From positions 124,001 to 188,000 of the forward strand of contig CAZPKG010000004.1 of NCBI GenBank assembly GCA_964587105.1: 64,000 nt of DNA. The letters run 5' to 3'. Position 1 is the stretch's first letter; every line of letters begins with the position of its first letter. Source of the stretch: JABWCQ01 sp964587105. Its GTDB lineage: Bacteria; Electryoneota; RPQS01. The translations under genes were made by a program, and so were the position numbers. Below, piece after piece: positions 1 to 9,243 of this stretch. The notes under the pieces are model-generated. The model searched no databases. It saw only the letters and a program-made list of their open reading frames with translations, and was not told the origin of the DNA.

Positions 1-1605
1 TGGGACGGCGAAGACAAGTATGCGGCGTACATCGATCCTACGACCGATGGTGATGGCGCCTGTTCCGCTCCGTTCTATCCGTTCCACATCACATCTGTGG
101 ACGTTCCGTTGCTGTTCTTCTTCGGACTCGAAGAAGTCGGCTTCACGGTGAACTACCGTGTCAGCATCCATTGCCCGAAGGACGCCGCTTCCCCGGGTAT
201 TGCTCAGAATCTTAAGGGACCGGGCGCCGAACTTTGCGGCGTAGATGTGGCCTACACGATTACCGAAGCTGACGTAAACGCTCCCGAGACGTTCGTTCAG
301 AACGTGCTCCTCGATTGCTGCGTCAGCGGCCCGTTCTATGTCATCGCTTCGTTCATCAGCTATGACGGTACAGTTGGTGTTGCTCCGACCCCCGGCTTCG
401 ACCTGACAGTTGGTGGCCCGACCACGGAAATCGGCGATGCATGGTTCCACTTCTTCCTCGGTGGCACTCCCGATTGGTGCTGGTTCCCCGGCTCGCTTGA
501 CTTTGGTTGCGGCACGACCTGCAACCCGGGCGACGTTGCTCTGTTCGTGAATGGCGAAGCCGGCGTTGAATGCGCGGCTGTTGCTTGCGAACCCTGCGTC
601 CGCACCTATCCTGGTGACGACGATACCAACCCGATCGTGATTGATTCTCCGGATTGGGCCGGCACGGTTAATCTTTGCAACTACTGCTCAGATTACAACA
701 TGCAGTTGTTCGGTCTTGGTACCTTCACGGGCCACGGCTCAGACGCAGTGCTTTCGTTCACGTCAATTGCCGATCCGACTTGCTTCAACATCACGATTAC
801 GCCGTCCGCTGGTTGCGACCAGTGGTTCCGCGTTCGTTCGATCTTGTTTGACAGCTTCGGCGCTCTTTCCGCCGGTTCCCCGAACTTCCCGGGCTTTGGC
901 GTTGGCCAGACTCACAATTTCTCGGGTAACGGCGCTCCGGACGATCTCGGCTGCTGGTTCCCGGATACCTACTACTTGATCATTGACTCACGTCAGTTCT
1001 GCTGCTGCCCGGTTGATGTTACCTTCACGGGTGACAATTCGTTGGCAGTCGAGTTGACCGGCTTTGACGCTATCGCCGGCGACGCGATGGTGACCTTGAA
1101 CTGGCGCACGAACGCTGAGAGCGATATCGAGCGTTGGGAAGTTTCGCGTAATGGCGAGTTCCTTGCTGAAGTTGCAGGTCTCGGTGACAACGCCACCGGC
1201 CACAGCTACACGTTCGTTGACAACAACGTCGTGAATGGCGAGCATTACATCTACCGCCTGACGGCTTATGACGTCAATGGCGCCGCGACGGTATTTGGTA
1301 ACTGGGCAGAAGCCACCCCGATGGCCGGTGCAGGCGTTGTGACCGAATACTCGTTGATGCAGAACTACCCGAACCCGTTCAACCCGACCACTAACATTCA
1401 GTACACTGTTCGCGAGACGGGCAATGTCGAACTGAAGGTTTACTCGGTTGACGGCCGCGAAGTTGCAACCTTGGTTAGCGGCGTGCAAGATGCCGGCAGC
1501 TACACGGTTGACTTCGACGCTTCGGGCCTTGCTTCCGGTATGTACATGTACAAGATGACGGTGAACGGTTTCACCGCAACGCAGAAGATGGTGTTGATGA
1601 AGTAA
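1..1605 (+). CDS. Cys-rich secreted protein with FN3 domain and T9SS sorting tail (5' truncated)
   Basis: The reading frame is open from base 1, so the true start and any signal peptide lie upstream. The visible part is about 534 residues. The first two thirds match no family I recognise and are rich in cysteine, often in pairs or CxxC spacing (e.g. DCC, CNYC, a CCC run, and AVACEPC), which suggests a disulphide-bonded exported protein. Then comes a fibronectin type III-like domain from about base 1040 to 1320. The last 85 residues are a T9SS type A sorting domain with the QNYPNPFNPTT motif and the usual ending in QKMVLMK. T9SS cargo of this kind is exported across the outer membrane and anchored or released at the surface. 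Codon use is strongly biased (many TTG, AAC, CCG and GGC codons), which hints at high expression. Two hairpins follow the stop. The molecular function is unknown. Confidence 0.85.
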   Translation, partial: WDGEDKYAAYIDPTTDGDGACSAPFYPFHITSVDVPLLFFFGLEEVGFTVNYRVSIHCPKDAASPGIAQNLKGPGAELCGVDVAYTITEADVNAPETFVQNVLLDCCVSGPFYVIASFISYDGTVGVAPTPGFDLTVGGPTTEIGDAWFHFFLGGTPDWCWFPGSLDFGCGTTCNPGDVALFVNGEAGVECAAVACEPCVRTYPGDDDTNPIVIDSPDWAGTVNLCNYCSDYNMQLFGLGTFTGHGSDAVLSFTSIADPTCFNITITPSAGCDQWFRVRSILFDSFGALSAGSPNFPGFGVGQTHNFSGNGAPDDLGCWFPDTYYLIIDSRQFCCCPVDVTFTGDNSLAVELTGFDAIAGDAMVTLNWRTNAESDIERWEVSRNGEFLAEVAGLGDNATGHSYTFVDNNVVNGEHYIYRLTAYDVNGAATVFGNWAEATPMAGAGVVTEYSLMQNYPNPFNPTTNIQYTVRETGNVELKVYSVDGREVATLVSGVQDAGSYTVDFDASGLASGMYMYKMTVNGFTATQKMVLMK

Positions 1606-1650
1606 TCTTCATCGCCCGTAGTCTGGTCTTGTAACAAAGAACTATCTGTG

Positions 1651-1691
1651 ACGGATAGACCGCGAGCACAACGGCTCGGCGGTCTATCCGT
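1651..1691 (+). repeat. Strong intergenic hairpin without T-run
   Basis: ACGGATAGACCGC (1651-1663) pairs perfectly with GCGGTCTATCCGT (1679-1691). An inner GAGC/GCTC stem (with one bulged G) closes a 6-nt loop. No T-tract follows, so it is more likely an mRNA 3'-end stabiliser, a processing site or a repeat-family member than a terminator on its own. Confidence 0.7.
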
Positions 1692-1713
1692 CCGGTGTCT
1701 CACGAACATCCAG

Positions 1714-1752
1714 ATACGGGCACGAGATCGCTCTCATGCCCGTATTTTTTTC
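1714..1752 (+). terminator. Rho-independent terminator after the first gene
   Basis: ATACGGGCA (1714-1722) pairs with TGCCCGTAT (1737-1745). An inner GAGA/TCTC stem carries a TCGC tetraloop, and a run of T follows directly. It separates the first gene from the one starting at 1816. Confidence 0.9.
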
Positions 1753-1815
1753 CGGTGACCTTTCCGGTTCACTGGGTCCCAACCGAAAGATTTACATAAC
1801 TTTCCGGAGAAAAGC

Positions 1816-4446
1816 ATGGTCAGTAAAATTGTATTTCGTCTGGCGCTGATCACAGGAATCGCGGCATTTGCATTTGCCGGTGCCAACCTTATTCAAGCGC
1901 CTTCCTCATCGACTTCTGTCATAGTAGAGACTGCTGAAGAAGTCGAAATTCCACTCGACGCACTTTATTCACGCAATCCGAGCAATCCGCTCGATGCGTT
2001 CGATTCGACGATAGTGATTGACAACATGGAAGCCGTTGGCGGCTGGACGACTGTTGACTACACATTGCCGGGCACGCCTTATTGGCAAGTCGCGGCTGTG
2101 CCGTTTGGTGATCCGAACGCACCTGCACTGTGGTGCGGTGATGCGACTATGACAGACAACCTCGTTGCACCCGGTGGATATGCAAATCACCAGGAGCACT
2201 ACCTCGAAAGCCCGACTATCGATCTTTCGGCCTCGAGTGCGCCTATCAGACTTGCATTCAAAGCTCGTTGGAAAATTGAAGCCCCAGGCGGTGAGACTCC
2301 CCCGTATAACTTGTGGGACTCGTGGGACGTTCAAGTTTCGAGCGACGGCGGTAACACATGGACTATTCCGGCTCCCGGCGATGTCTCGTTGCCGTACACC
2401 GGTTCTTGTGGTTTTGCCTGGAGTGACCACTGCTATGAAGGCTGCTACGCAGCTTGGGGCGGCACGGCTTTCTCCTCTGCCTACCAAACGATTTCCATTA
2501 ACTTGGACGCATATGCCGGCCAAAGCAATGTGCGTTTCCGCTATGCATTCTTGTCTGATCCGGCCGCAAGCTCGAACGACGGATCGCTTGACTCGTCCTA
2601 TTTCGGCTTGATCTTAGACTCTATCCGTGTGACGAACAGCAGCACGACGCTGTTGGCCAATGACGGCGACAACACCACCGGCTGGACCATCGAAGCCTAT
2701 CCAGTTAGCCCGGTTGGCGACACATGGGCCTTTGAAGACAGCACCGCTCCGACTGGTATGACTGCAATTCCGGATCAGAGTTTCTCGTGGAATGCCGAAC
2801 ACCGTGGCTGGGCACTGATTGAAAATGCTTTGACTTCGCCGCCGATCTTGATGCCTGATACTGCTCGCCCGGGTCAAGGCGATGCGAACGATTGGCAGAA
2901 GCTCAGACTGGCGTATTACGTGTGGGCAGACTTGCTTGACAGTGACGGTAACGATGATGGTTCGCTGGACGACCTTTATGAAATCCATGTTTCGACCAAC
3001 AACGGTTTCACATGGACGCGTGTGGCGTATGACTATGGAACAACGGCCTTGACCGGCGAAACACATCCTGATCAAGGAAACTCGTTGCTCGGTTGGGTTG
3101 GTCGTTCACGTGGTCTCGCATCTGGCGGTACGGCCGTTGACATTGACTTGACTGCTTATGGTGAGCAGACGATCCTATTGCAGTTCCGTTTACAAACAGA
3201 TTGCAATAACGACGGCGGCATCGGCTCCGGATTGCACATTGACTATCCGCACCTTATCGCCACTCGCGCATTTGCAACGGACGCAGCAACGCGTAATATC
3301 GTTGTACCGTTCCCGACGACCGTTGGTCTGGCCCGCTCATGGTCATTTGAATACGTGAACCAAGGCAGCAACAGCGTCGGCAACGCGCTTCGTTATCGTC
3401 AGCTTTACACGAAGCCTGATGGCACGAATCAAGGATCTGACTCTCTGAAGCAAGCGACGGGAACACTGTTGACGAATGAGTTCCAAGTGATTCCCGCAGT
3501 TTGGACGCCGATCGTTTCCGGTGCTCATCGTATTCGTGTGACAAGCACCTATCCGGGCGAGCAAGATCGTACGAACGACACGACTCGCACGCCGATCAAT
3601 GTGCCGCTCGCGGGTAACTTGAATCTCGCAGTTGACGTGCAGCCTGCCGGTGTGTATGAGTTGGGTTATCACCTCCGTGATTACACGTCCGTTCTCTCGA
3701 ACCCGCGTTATGTTCGTTACAGCCCTGCTGCCGACGGCGTGCCTGCGGCTGATGCGGATACGATTGACATCAACAAGGTGCAAGTGTTGTGGAATTGGGA
3801 TCCGGTTGACATCAACTCACTTCCCGATCACACCGCTCGTTGCCGCATTGAGTTCTTCGGCCAAGGTCCCGACAACCGCACTCCTGGTGCCTTGCTCTAC
3901 ACCTACGAAGAAGAAATCGACACCAATGAAACCGTTTCGGTGCTCCCGAATATGGATGCTCGTTGGTGGAACTTGGACGTGAGCAATGTTAAGCAGCTCA
4001 AGAGACTGCAAGGCGACTTCTGGGTTGCCGTGAGCGCTCTTGACTCTGTTGCAGGAGCAGGTCTGCCCGGCTTGCTTGCATTCGTTACAACGAACAACGA
4101 CACGACTGATACGCACAACTACACGAAGCGTTTGGACATCGCTGGCCAGCCGATTCTGGCTTCGCCGAGCCGCTTCTGTGTTGAAGTCACGACTGGACCG
4201 ACCACGTGGCCGGATCCTGTCACGACGCTGACCATCGCGCGTGACGGTGTGACGAATGACATCGTGCTGCGTTGGGCCGCTACGAACCGTGCGGATGGCT
4301 ACCTTGTGTATCGCTCGACCGACATCAACAACCTGACTCAAACGTTGTTGACGCCGACTCCGATCGCGGCGACTACCTACACGGATGCCGGTATTATCAA
4401 CACGGCGGACAGAAATTACTACGTGGTGGTTGCTGTAAATCAGTAG
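1816..4446 (+). CDS. Secreted protein with two MAM-like jelly-roll regions and C-terminal FN3
   Basis: The protein has 876 residues. It has a clear signal peptide (basic start, hydrophobic stretch to about residue 20, AFA-G cleavage region) and a ribosome site (CCGGAG) 7-8 nt before ATG. Residues about 65-275 and 275-500 each look like the MAM/jelly-roll module seen behind M6-type (immune inhibitor A-like) peptidases, with 'IDNME..GGWT' and 'NDGDNTTGWT' openings. No zinc-peptidase HExxH motif is present, so the modules stand alone. The C-terminus is a fibronectin type III-like domain ending in YYVVVAVNQ at the very end of the protein. There is no PNPFNP tail, unlike the upstream gene. It is probably a surface or periplasmic binding protein of unknown ligand. 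It is flanked by terminators on both sides, so it is probably monocistronic, although I could not identify its promoter. Confidence 0.85.
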   Translation: MVSKIVFRLALITGIAAFAFAGANLIQAPSSSTSVIVETAEEVEIPLDALYSRNPSNPLDAFDSTIVIDNMEAVGGWTTVDYTLPGTPYWQVAAVPFGDPNAPALWCGDATMTDNLVAPGGYANHQEHYLESPTIDLSASSAPIRLAFKARWKIEAPGGETPPYNLWDSWDVQVSSDGGNTWTIPAPGDVSLPYTGSCGFAWSDHCYEGCYAAWGGTAFSSAYQTISINLDAYAGQSNVRFRYAFLSDPAASSNDGSLDSSYFGLILDSIRVTNSSTTLLANDGDNTTGWTIEAYPVSPVGDTWAFEDSTAPTGMTAIPDQSFSWNAEHRGWALIENALTSPPILMPDTARPGQGDANDWQKLRLAYYVWADLLDSDGNDDGSLDDLYEIHVSTNNGFTWTRVAYDYGTTALTGETHPDQGNSLLGWVGRSRGLASGGTAVDIDLTAYGEQTILLQFRLQTDCNNDGGIGSGLHIDYPHLIATRAFATDAATRNIVVPFPTTVGLARSWSFEYVNQGSNSVGNALRYRQLYTKPDGTNQGSDSLKQATGTLLTNEFQVIPAVWTPIVSGAHRIRVTSTYPGEQDRTNDTTRTPINVPLAGNLNLAVDVQPAGVYELGYHLRDYTSVLSNPRYVRYSPAADGVPAADADTIDINKVQVLWNWDPVDINSLPDHTARCRIEFFGQGPDNRTPGALLYTYEEEIDTNETVSVLPNMDARWWNLDVSNVKQLKRLQGDFWVAVSALDSVAGAGLPGLLAFVTTNNDTTDTHNYTKRLDIAGQPILASPSRFCVEVTTGPTTWPDPVTTLTIARDGVTNDIVLRWAATNRADGYLVYRSTDINNLTQTLLTPTPIAATTYTDAGIINTADRNYYVVVAVNQ

Positions 4447-4464
4447 TTCTCACAAAGTCTGAAC

Positions 4465-4505
4465 AAAAGCCCCGTTTGTTAGCCAACAAGCGGGGCTTTT
4501 TCTTT
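4465..4505 (+). terminator. Rho-independent terminator
   Basis: AAAAGCCCCG (4465-4474) and CGGGGCTTTT (4491-4500) pair, with an inner TTGTT/AACAA stem and AGCC loop. A T-rich tail (TTTTTCTTTT) follows. Confidence 0.92.
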
Positions 4506-4574
4506 TGAAGAAACTTGTTTGCTATAGACAATGCTTCAGTTGTGGAACGGCGACATTTGATTTATTCAAAATCC

Positions 4575-4603
4575 TTGACTGTGTGAACCGAGATAATTAG
4601 ATT
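4575..4603 (+). promoter_or_regulatory. Candidate sigma70-like promoter for the C25-family gene
   Basis: TTGACT (4575-4580) and TAGATT (4598-4603) are separated by exactly 17 bases, about 40 bases upstream of the ATG at 4641 and downstream of the preceding terminator. This is a pattern match only. FCB bacteria may also use the Bacteroidetes-type -33/-7 promoter. Confidence 0.5.
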
Positions 4604-4640
4604 ACAGGGTCAACATGAGTACATTTTGCGGAGGTTTCAG

Positions 4641-7600
4641 ATGATTAAGCAAGTAGCAGTTTTGGCAGTCCTAAGTTTGTTGTTCGCCAACGCTACCGCG
4701 TGGGCAGCGCAGAGCGTGAACGGTCTTTCGGTCCTGCCGCAGGAATTTTATCAGTTCGCAGGCCCGCAGGAAGTAACGCCCACGCCGCTGTTTGTTGAGA
4801 ACGGCGATCCTGCCAACGTCGAATTACAATTTGGTGAGCCGCAATTGGTTCAAGGTGAGACCGAGTTTCAAGGCGAAACTTATGCAACTTTACGACTTCC
4901 AAGCGAGGGCTCGCAATTGCACGACGGTTACCCGGACTTGCCGAGAATTACCCGGTTGGTGATGATTGCACCGCAGGGAAACGTGCAGCTTGAAGTGCTT
5001 GGAACTGAATCGCGATCAGAGTTTCCCCAGCACCCGATAGCGCCCAAGGTGAGTCTTGAAATGTCGGGTCGGCTCGATGAAGTGAGCCTGAGCAATGTCT
5101 ATGCGGAGAACGCATTCTGGCCGCAGAACATTGTTGAGATAAGTCAGCCAATGGTCTTCCGCGACGTGCGGTTCGTAGTGTTAACGTACAATCCTGTGCA
5201 ATATAATCCAGTGACGGGTGAAGTGCGGATTTATGAATCAATCAATGTTGTGATTCGCGACATCGGCGGCGTTGGTGTGAATGAACGCGAAATCGAGCCT
5301 GTTTCGATTTCACCGGGATTCAAGAAGCTCTATGCGAGCTTCATCAATTTTGAAGATAGTCCGCTGGACGAACTGCCCGTTGTTCCGGGAAATCAACTCT
5401 TCATTTGTCAGAATAACGCGCAAGTTATCGGCAAGGTAAATGAACTCGCGACGTGGCGGAAGAAGAAAGGTATTGACGCGACCGTTGTAAATACTTCTGT
5501 AACCGGAACGTCGGTCACGCAGATTCGTGCCTATATCAATACGCAATATACAAACAGCAACGGGCAGCTTGAATTTGTAACGCTTGTTGGTGATGCCGAC
5601 GGTTCAGGGGCATATTATTTCCCAACGGATGAGCTGCCCGACTATCCGTATGGTGAATTGGATAACTACTACGGAATGCTTGGCACCGGGCCGAACCCTG
5701 ATCCGCTGCCGGATATTGGTATCGGCAGATTGCCGACTGCGGACTTCACGCAATTGTCAGCGATGGTGTCGAAGTCAATCAACTACGAAGCCGATCCGTT
5801 TATGACGGACACGACGTGGTTCAATCGGACGTGGTGTGTCGTGCATTCGGGCCACATTCCATCCAATCCCTCGACAAAAGAGTACACGCGCCAGATCATG
5901 CTTCAGAAGGGCATGAACCCCGGCGACATGACAGATTTTCCAGCCAACGTGTTGCCCTCGACACTCGAGGCGCGCGTGAATCCGGGATTAAGTGTAGTGA
6001 ATCACAGGCTCTCATGGGGCAATTCAGAAATGAATCCGCCTGATCTTGATGGGTTGGCGAATGGCCGCAAGAATCCGTTTGTCGCTGTGATTACCTGCGG
6101 AATGGGTTGGTATAACAACGGTGAATCGGTAACGGAGGCGTGGGTGCGCAGAGGAACTCCGGCCTCACCGGTCGGCGCAATTGGAGCGATGGGGATGTGC
6201 GGCAACAGCACGCGCGTCGCCGAGAATAATATTGTGGATGGCGGCGCGATGATGGGCCTGTTTGCGAAAGATATTCGCGAGCAATCGCTCATTATGATGA
6301 ATGGCAAGCTTGAACTCTATCGCAACTTCTGGGATAACGTCAGCACGACCAGCGTCGAAGAATTTTCGGCGTGGTGCAATTTGATGGGTGACGCCGCCGT
6401 GCCGATTATTCTGCATACACCGAAAGCAATCGTGGCAAGTGATCCCGATGTTGTGCATCGTTACACCAACAACATTCCGGTGCAGGTGACGCTGAACGGC
6501 AATCCTGTTGAAGGCGCGCTCGTGGGACTCTATCAAAGTCCAAACGTTTTCGCACGTGCCTATACCGACGTGAACGGTGAAGTCAATTTGGCGGACACGC
6601 TCTCGGATCTGGGTTGGGTGTACATCACGGTAACCGGAACGGATCTGAAAACCATTCGCGATTCCGTGCAAGTTATTAGTGCGTCGGCGACACTCGCTCT
6701 CTCAACAGTGCAAGTGGATGACGACAATTTCGACGGAACGAGCGGAAATGACGACGGGATTTTGAATCCGGGTGAAACGGTTGAGATGAATGTCAACTTA
6801 ATCAATCGCGGATCGTCGGCCACTGCAACAGGAGTAAGCGCGGTGCTTACGACAAGCGAAACGGGTTTGCAAATTCAATCGGCAAATAGCACCTATCCTG
6901 ATATTTCGATCAGCTCGGTGGCCGCGCCGAATACGCCATTTAGAGTGCATGTGGGAGCCGTGCAAAACGGCGAACCGGTTGCGCTATTCTTGACCGCCAC
7001 TTCATCCGCTGGAACGCAAGTTGTGCGATTGAACCTGACTCCGGTTGCCGCGAATCTTTCAGTCAACTCTACGAGTTTTATTACGGGCGATTTGCAGCTT
7101 GATCCCGGCGACAGCGGTTCACTTGCTGCAACGATTCAGAATAACGGTGCACGAGTACTGACGAATGCAAGCGGAATCTTGCGCTCGTTGAGTCCGCAGA
7201 TAACTGTGACCGACTCAATCGGCGTGTTTGGTGGAGTTGCGATTAGCGGAACGGCGGAGAATCTTGCCGATGCTTTTGCAGTTTCGGCAAACATAAATAC
7301 TGTTGCCGGATTCGCGGCGCGCATGGAGCTTGTGATTACGGACACGGACGGCTTCCGTGATTCAGTCGAGTTTAATCAGGTAATCGGTGTGGCAAGTCCT
7401 ACTTCTCCGACGGGGCCGGATGCCTACGGCTATTATGCCTATGACAATACCGAGACGCAACCTTCGGGCACGGCGACACAATATGACTGGATTGACATTT
7501 CGACGATTGGAACCAACATTGGTTTCAGCGACGTGTCTGAAGACGATGACGACTCGCAAGCGTTGCAATTACCGTTTGACTTTACGTTTTATGGCAACAC

Positions 7601-9173
7601 ATTTGATAGTGTGACGATCTGCTCAAATGGTTGGGTTGCGTTCGGGAATTTGGGCAGCTTCTGGGATTTCCGCAATTGGAGAATCGGATCGCCGATGGGA
7701 CCGCCCAACATGGTTGCGGCTTATTGGGATGATTTGGCAACCACCGGCGGCGGAGTCTATTACTACTACGATGCTGCCGAACAGAAATTTATTGTACAGT
7801 GGAATGTCCAAACACTTTGGACAGGAGTTCCGCAGGTGTTCCAAGTGGTATTGTTCAATCGCGCATCTTATCCGACTCCGACGGGTGACGGAAAGATTTT
7901 GGTGCAGTATCAAGATGTGAATCCAAACTCGAACGACGGCGCGTTTGATATGCCGTGGGCGACGATTGGTCTTCAGAATCAGGATCACACGATGGGACTC
8001 GAGTATTACTACTCAAACGTCTATACACCGGGTTCTTCAACTCTCGTGGACGGATTGGCTGTGATGTACACGACTGCGGGCAGTGGAACATTGTTCTCGA
8101 CTTTGACGGTGCTCGCACCGGACGGGGGAGAGGCCTATTTCACGGATAGTACTGCTGCGATCTCTTGGTTCCCGGGATCAAGTGGAGGAACGGTGCGCAT
8201 TGAGTTAACACGCACAGGTCTCGCGGGATCATGGGAAACGATTGCCGGTGCGGCGCCGAATACTGGGCTCTACAATTGGACCATTACGGGTTCAAGCTCG
8301 AACAATTGTTACTTGCGCGTGCTCTCGAATGTTGATCCGCAAGAGACCGACACATCGAATGCGGCGTTCTCGATTGGACAGTTGTCCTATCTCATTAATG
8401 AAAGTTTTGAGGCGGGAGCGAACGGCTGGACGATTGACTCGGCGGGAGGCCAGTGGATAAGCGATTGGCACATTTCGACTGAGCGTGCGCAATCGGGAAC
8501 GCATTCTTATAAATGCGGTAGCACTGGAACGGGGACTTACAGATCGTTTAATGATGCAAGATTGATCTCGCCGATCATAAACGATCTGCCTGCGAGCGCG
8601 CAATTGCGGTTCTCTCAACAGTATGAGACGGAGATTTCGACAGCATTTCCGGATTCGGCTTATGACGGCTGTGTGATTGAAGTATCAATCAATGGTGCGG
8701 CCTGGCAAGAGTTCATTCCGACCGGCGGATATACGAGGACATTCCGTTATCAAGCGGGTGGAGGAAATCCTGCTACCGGGCCGATGTTGGGTCGTGCATG
8801 TTTCGGCGGCACGCAAGATACATGGAGTACGGTATCGGCCGATTTGAATGCGTTGGCGGGTGACGACGTGCGTTTCCGGTTTAGATTTGGAAGCGATGCC
8901 GTGAACAATCGAGAAGGCTGGTACGTGGATAATGTGCAGATCTTCGCGCCGAACGTGGTGCTGCCGCCGCCCGTTGCTTTGACGATTGCAGTGAGTGGCG
9001 CAGATATTTTGCTGCGCTGGGCTGATTCTGGATATGTGAGCTACACTGTTTACAGTGCGGCCGAATCAGACGGGCCTTATGATACCTTTGAAGGAACGAC
9101 CAGCGCCACAACGATGACGATAGTGAACGGTACGGCGTCTGCGAAGAGGTTTTATTATGTAGTAGGAAATTAG
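4641..9173 (+). CDS. Secreted gingipain-like (peptidase family C25) multidomain protein
   Basis: I choose ATG 4641 because GCGGAGG sits 6 nt upstream; an in-frame TTG at 4626 would overlap that site. This gives 1510 residues with a signal peptide ending near AWA-A. Residues about 90-215 resemble the C25 propeptide ('DGYPDLPRITRLV'). Residues about 245-590 are the caspase-like C25 domain ('VTLVGDADG...DIGIGRLP'). The nucleophile position is kept as Cys486 (VITCGMGWY). The usual catalytic His (GHG) is not in place; the nearest is His455 in VNHRLSWG, three residues early. Ig-like repeats follow, then a 'YGYYAYD...SNGWVAFGN' module shared with the C25 protein at 43187. A MAM-like jelly roll and a terminal FN3-like domain ending FYYVVGN complete it. 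There is no PNPFNP tail. It may be an active, altered or inactive cysteine peptidase; substrate unknown. Confidence 0.85.
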   Translation: MIKQVAVLAVLSLLFANATAWAAQSVNGLSVLPQEFYQFAGPQEVTPTPLFVENGDPANVELQFGEPQLVQGETEFQGETYATLRLPSEGSQLHDGYPDLPRITRLVMIAPQGNVQLEVLGTESRSEFPQHPIAPKVSLEMSGRLDEVSLSNVYAENAFWPQNIVEISQPMVFRDVRFVVLTYNPVQYNPVTGEVRIYESINVVIRDIGGVGVNEREIEPVSISPGFKKLYASFINFEDSPLDELPVVPGNQLFICQNNAQVIGKVNELATWRKKKGIDATVVNTSVTGTSVTQIRAYINTQYTNSNGQLEFVTLVGDADGSGAYYFPTDELPDYPYGELDNYYGMLGTGPNPDPLPDIGIGRLPTADFTQLSAMVSKSINYEADPFMTDTTWFNRTWCVVHSGHIPSNPSTKEYTRQIMLQKGMNPGDMTDFPANVLPSTLEARVNPGLSVVNHRLSWGNSEMNPPDLDGLANGRKNPFVAVITCGMGWYNNGESVTEAWVRRGTPASPVGAIGAMGMCGNSTRVAENNIVDGGAMMGLFAKDIREQSLIMMNGKLELYRNFWDNVSTTSVEEFSAWCNLMGDAAVPIILHTPKAIVASDPDVVHRYTNNIPVQVTLNGNPVEGALVGLYQSPNVFARAYTDVNGEVNLADTLSDLGWVYITVTGTDLKTIRDSVQVISASATLALSTVQVDDDNFDGTSGNDDGILNPGETVEMNVNLINRGSSATATGVSAVLTTSETGLQIQSANSTYPDISISSVAAPNTPFRVHVGAVQNGEPVALFLTATSSAGTQVVRLNLTPVAANLSVNSTSFITGDLQLDPGDSGSLAATIQNNGARVLTNASGILRSLSPQITVTDSIGVFGGVAISGTAENLADAFAVSANINTVAGFAARMELVITDTDGFRDSVEFNQVIGVASPTSPTGPDAYGYYAYDNTETQPSGTATQYDWIDISTIGTNIGFSDVSEDDDDSQALQLPFDFTFYGNTFDSVTICSNGWVAFGNLGSFWDFRNWRIGSPMGPPNMVAAYWDDLATTGGGVYYYYDAAEQKFIVQWNVQTLWTGVPQVFQVVLFNRASYPTPTGDGKILVQYQDVNPNSNDGAFDMPWATIGLQNQDHTMGLEYYYSNVYTPGSSTLVDGLAVMYTTAGSGTLFSTLTVLAPDGGEAYFTDSTAAISWFPGSSGGTVRIELTRTGLAGSWETIAGAAPNTGLYNWTITGSSSNNCYLRVLSNVDPQETDTSNAAFSIGQLSYLINESFEAGANGWTIDSAGGQWISDWHISTERAQSGTHSYKCGSTGTGTYRSFNDARLISPIINDLPASAQLRFSQQYETEISTAFPDSAYDGCVIEVSINGAAWQEFIPTGGYTRTFRYQAGGGNPATGPMLGRACFGGTQDTWSTVSADLNALAGDDVRFRFRFGSDAVNNREGWYVDNVQIFAPNVVLPPPVALTIAVSGADILLRWADSGYVSYTVYSAAESDGPYDTFEGTTSATTMTIVNGTASAKRFYYVVGN

Positions 9174-9192
9174 TCTAACCGTTTCCAAAAAT

Positions 9193-9222
9193 AGAAAGCC
9201 CTCGCGATTGCGAGGGCTTTCT
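9193..9222. terminator. Bidirectional terminator between convergent genes
   Basis: AGAAAGCCCTCGC (9193-9205) and GCGAGGGCTTTCT (9210-9222) form a perfect 13-bp stem with a GATT loop. T-rich sequence lies on both sides when read from either strand. It ends the C25-family gene (plus) and the starch locus (minus). Confidence 0.9.
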
Positions 9223-9243
9223 GTGTTTTGAGGAGCGGAATTC

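Noticed and set aside
1651..1752. Insertion sequence ends or a CRISPR repeat
   Set aside because: Only two different hairpins are present, with no transposase gene, no target duplication and no repeat-spacer periodicity.
4626..4640. Upstream TTG start for the C25-family gene at 4641
   Set aside because: It would consume the GGAGG ribosome site that fits ATG 4641, and it adds residues before the signal peptide.
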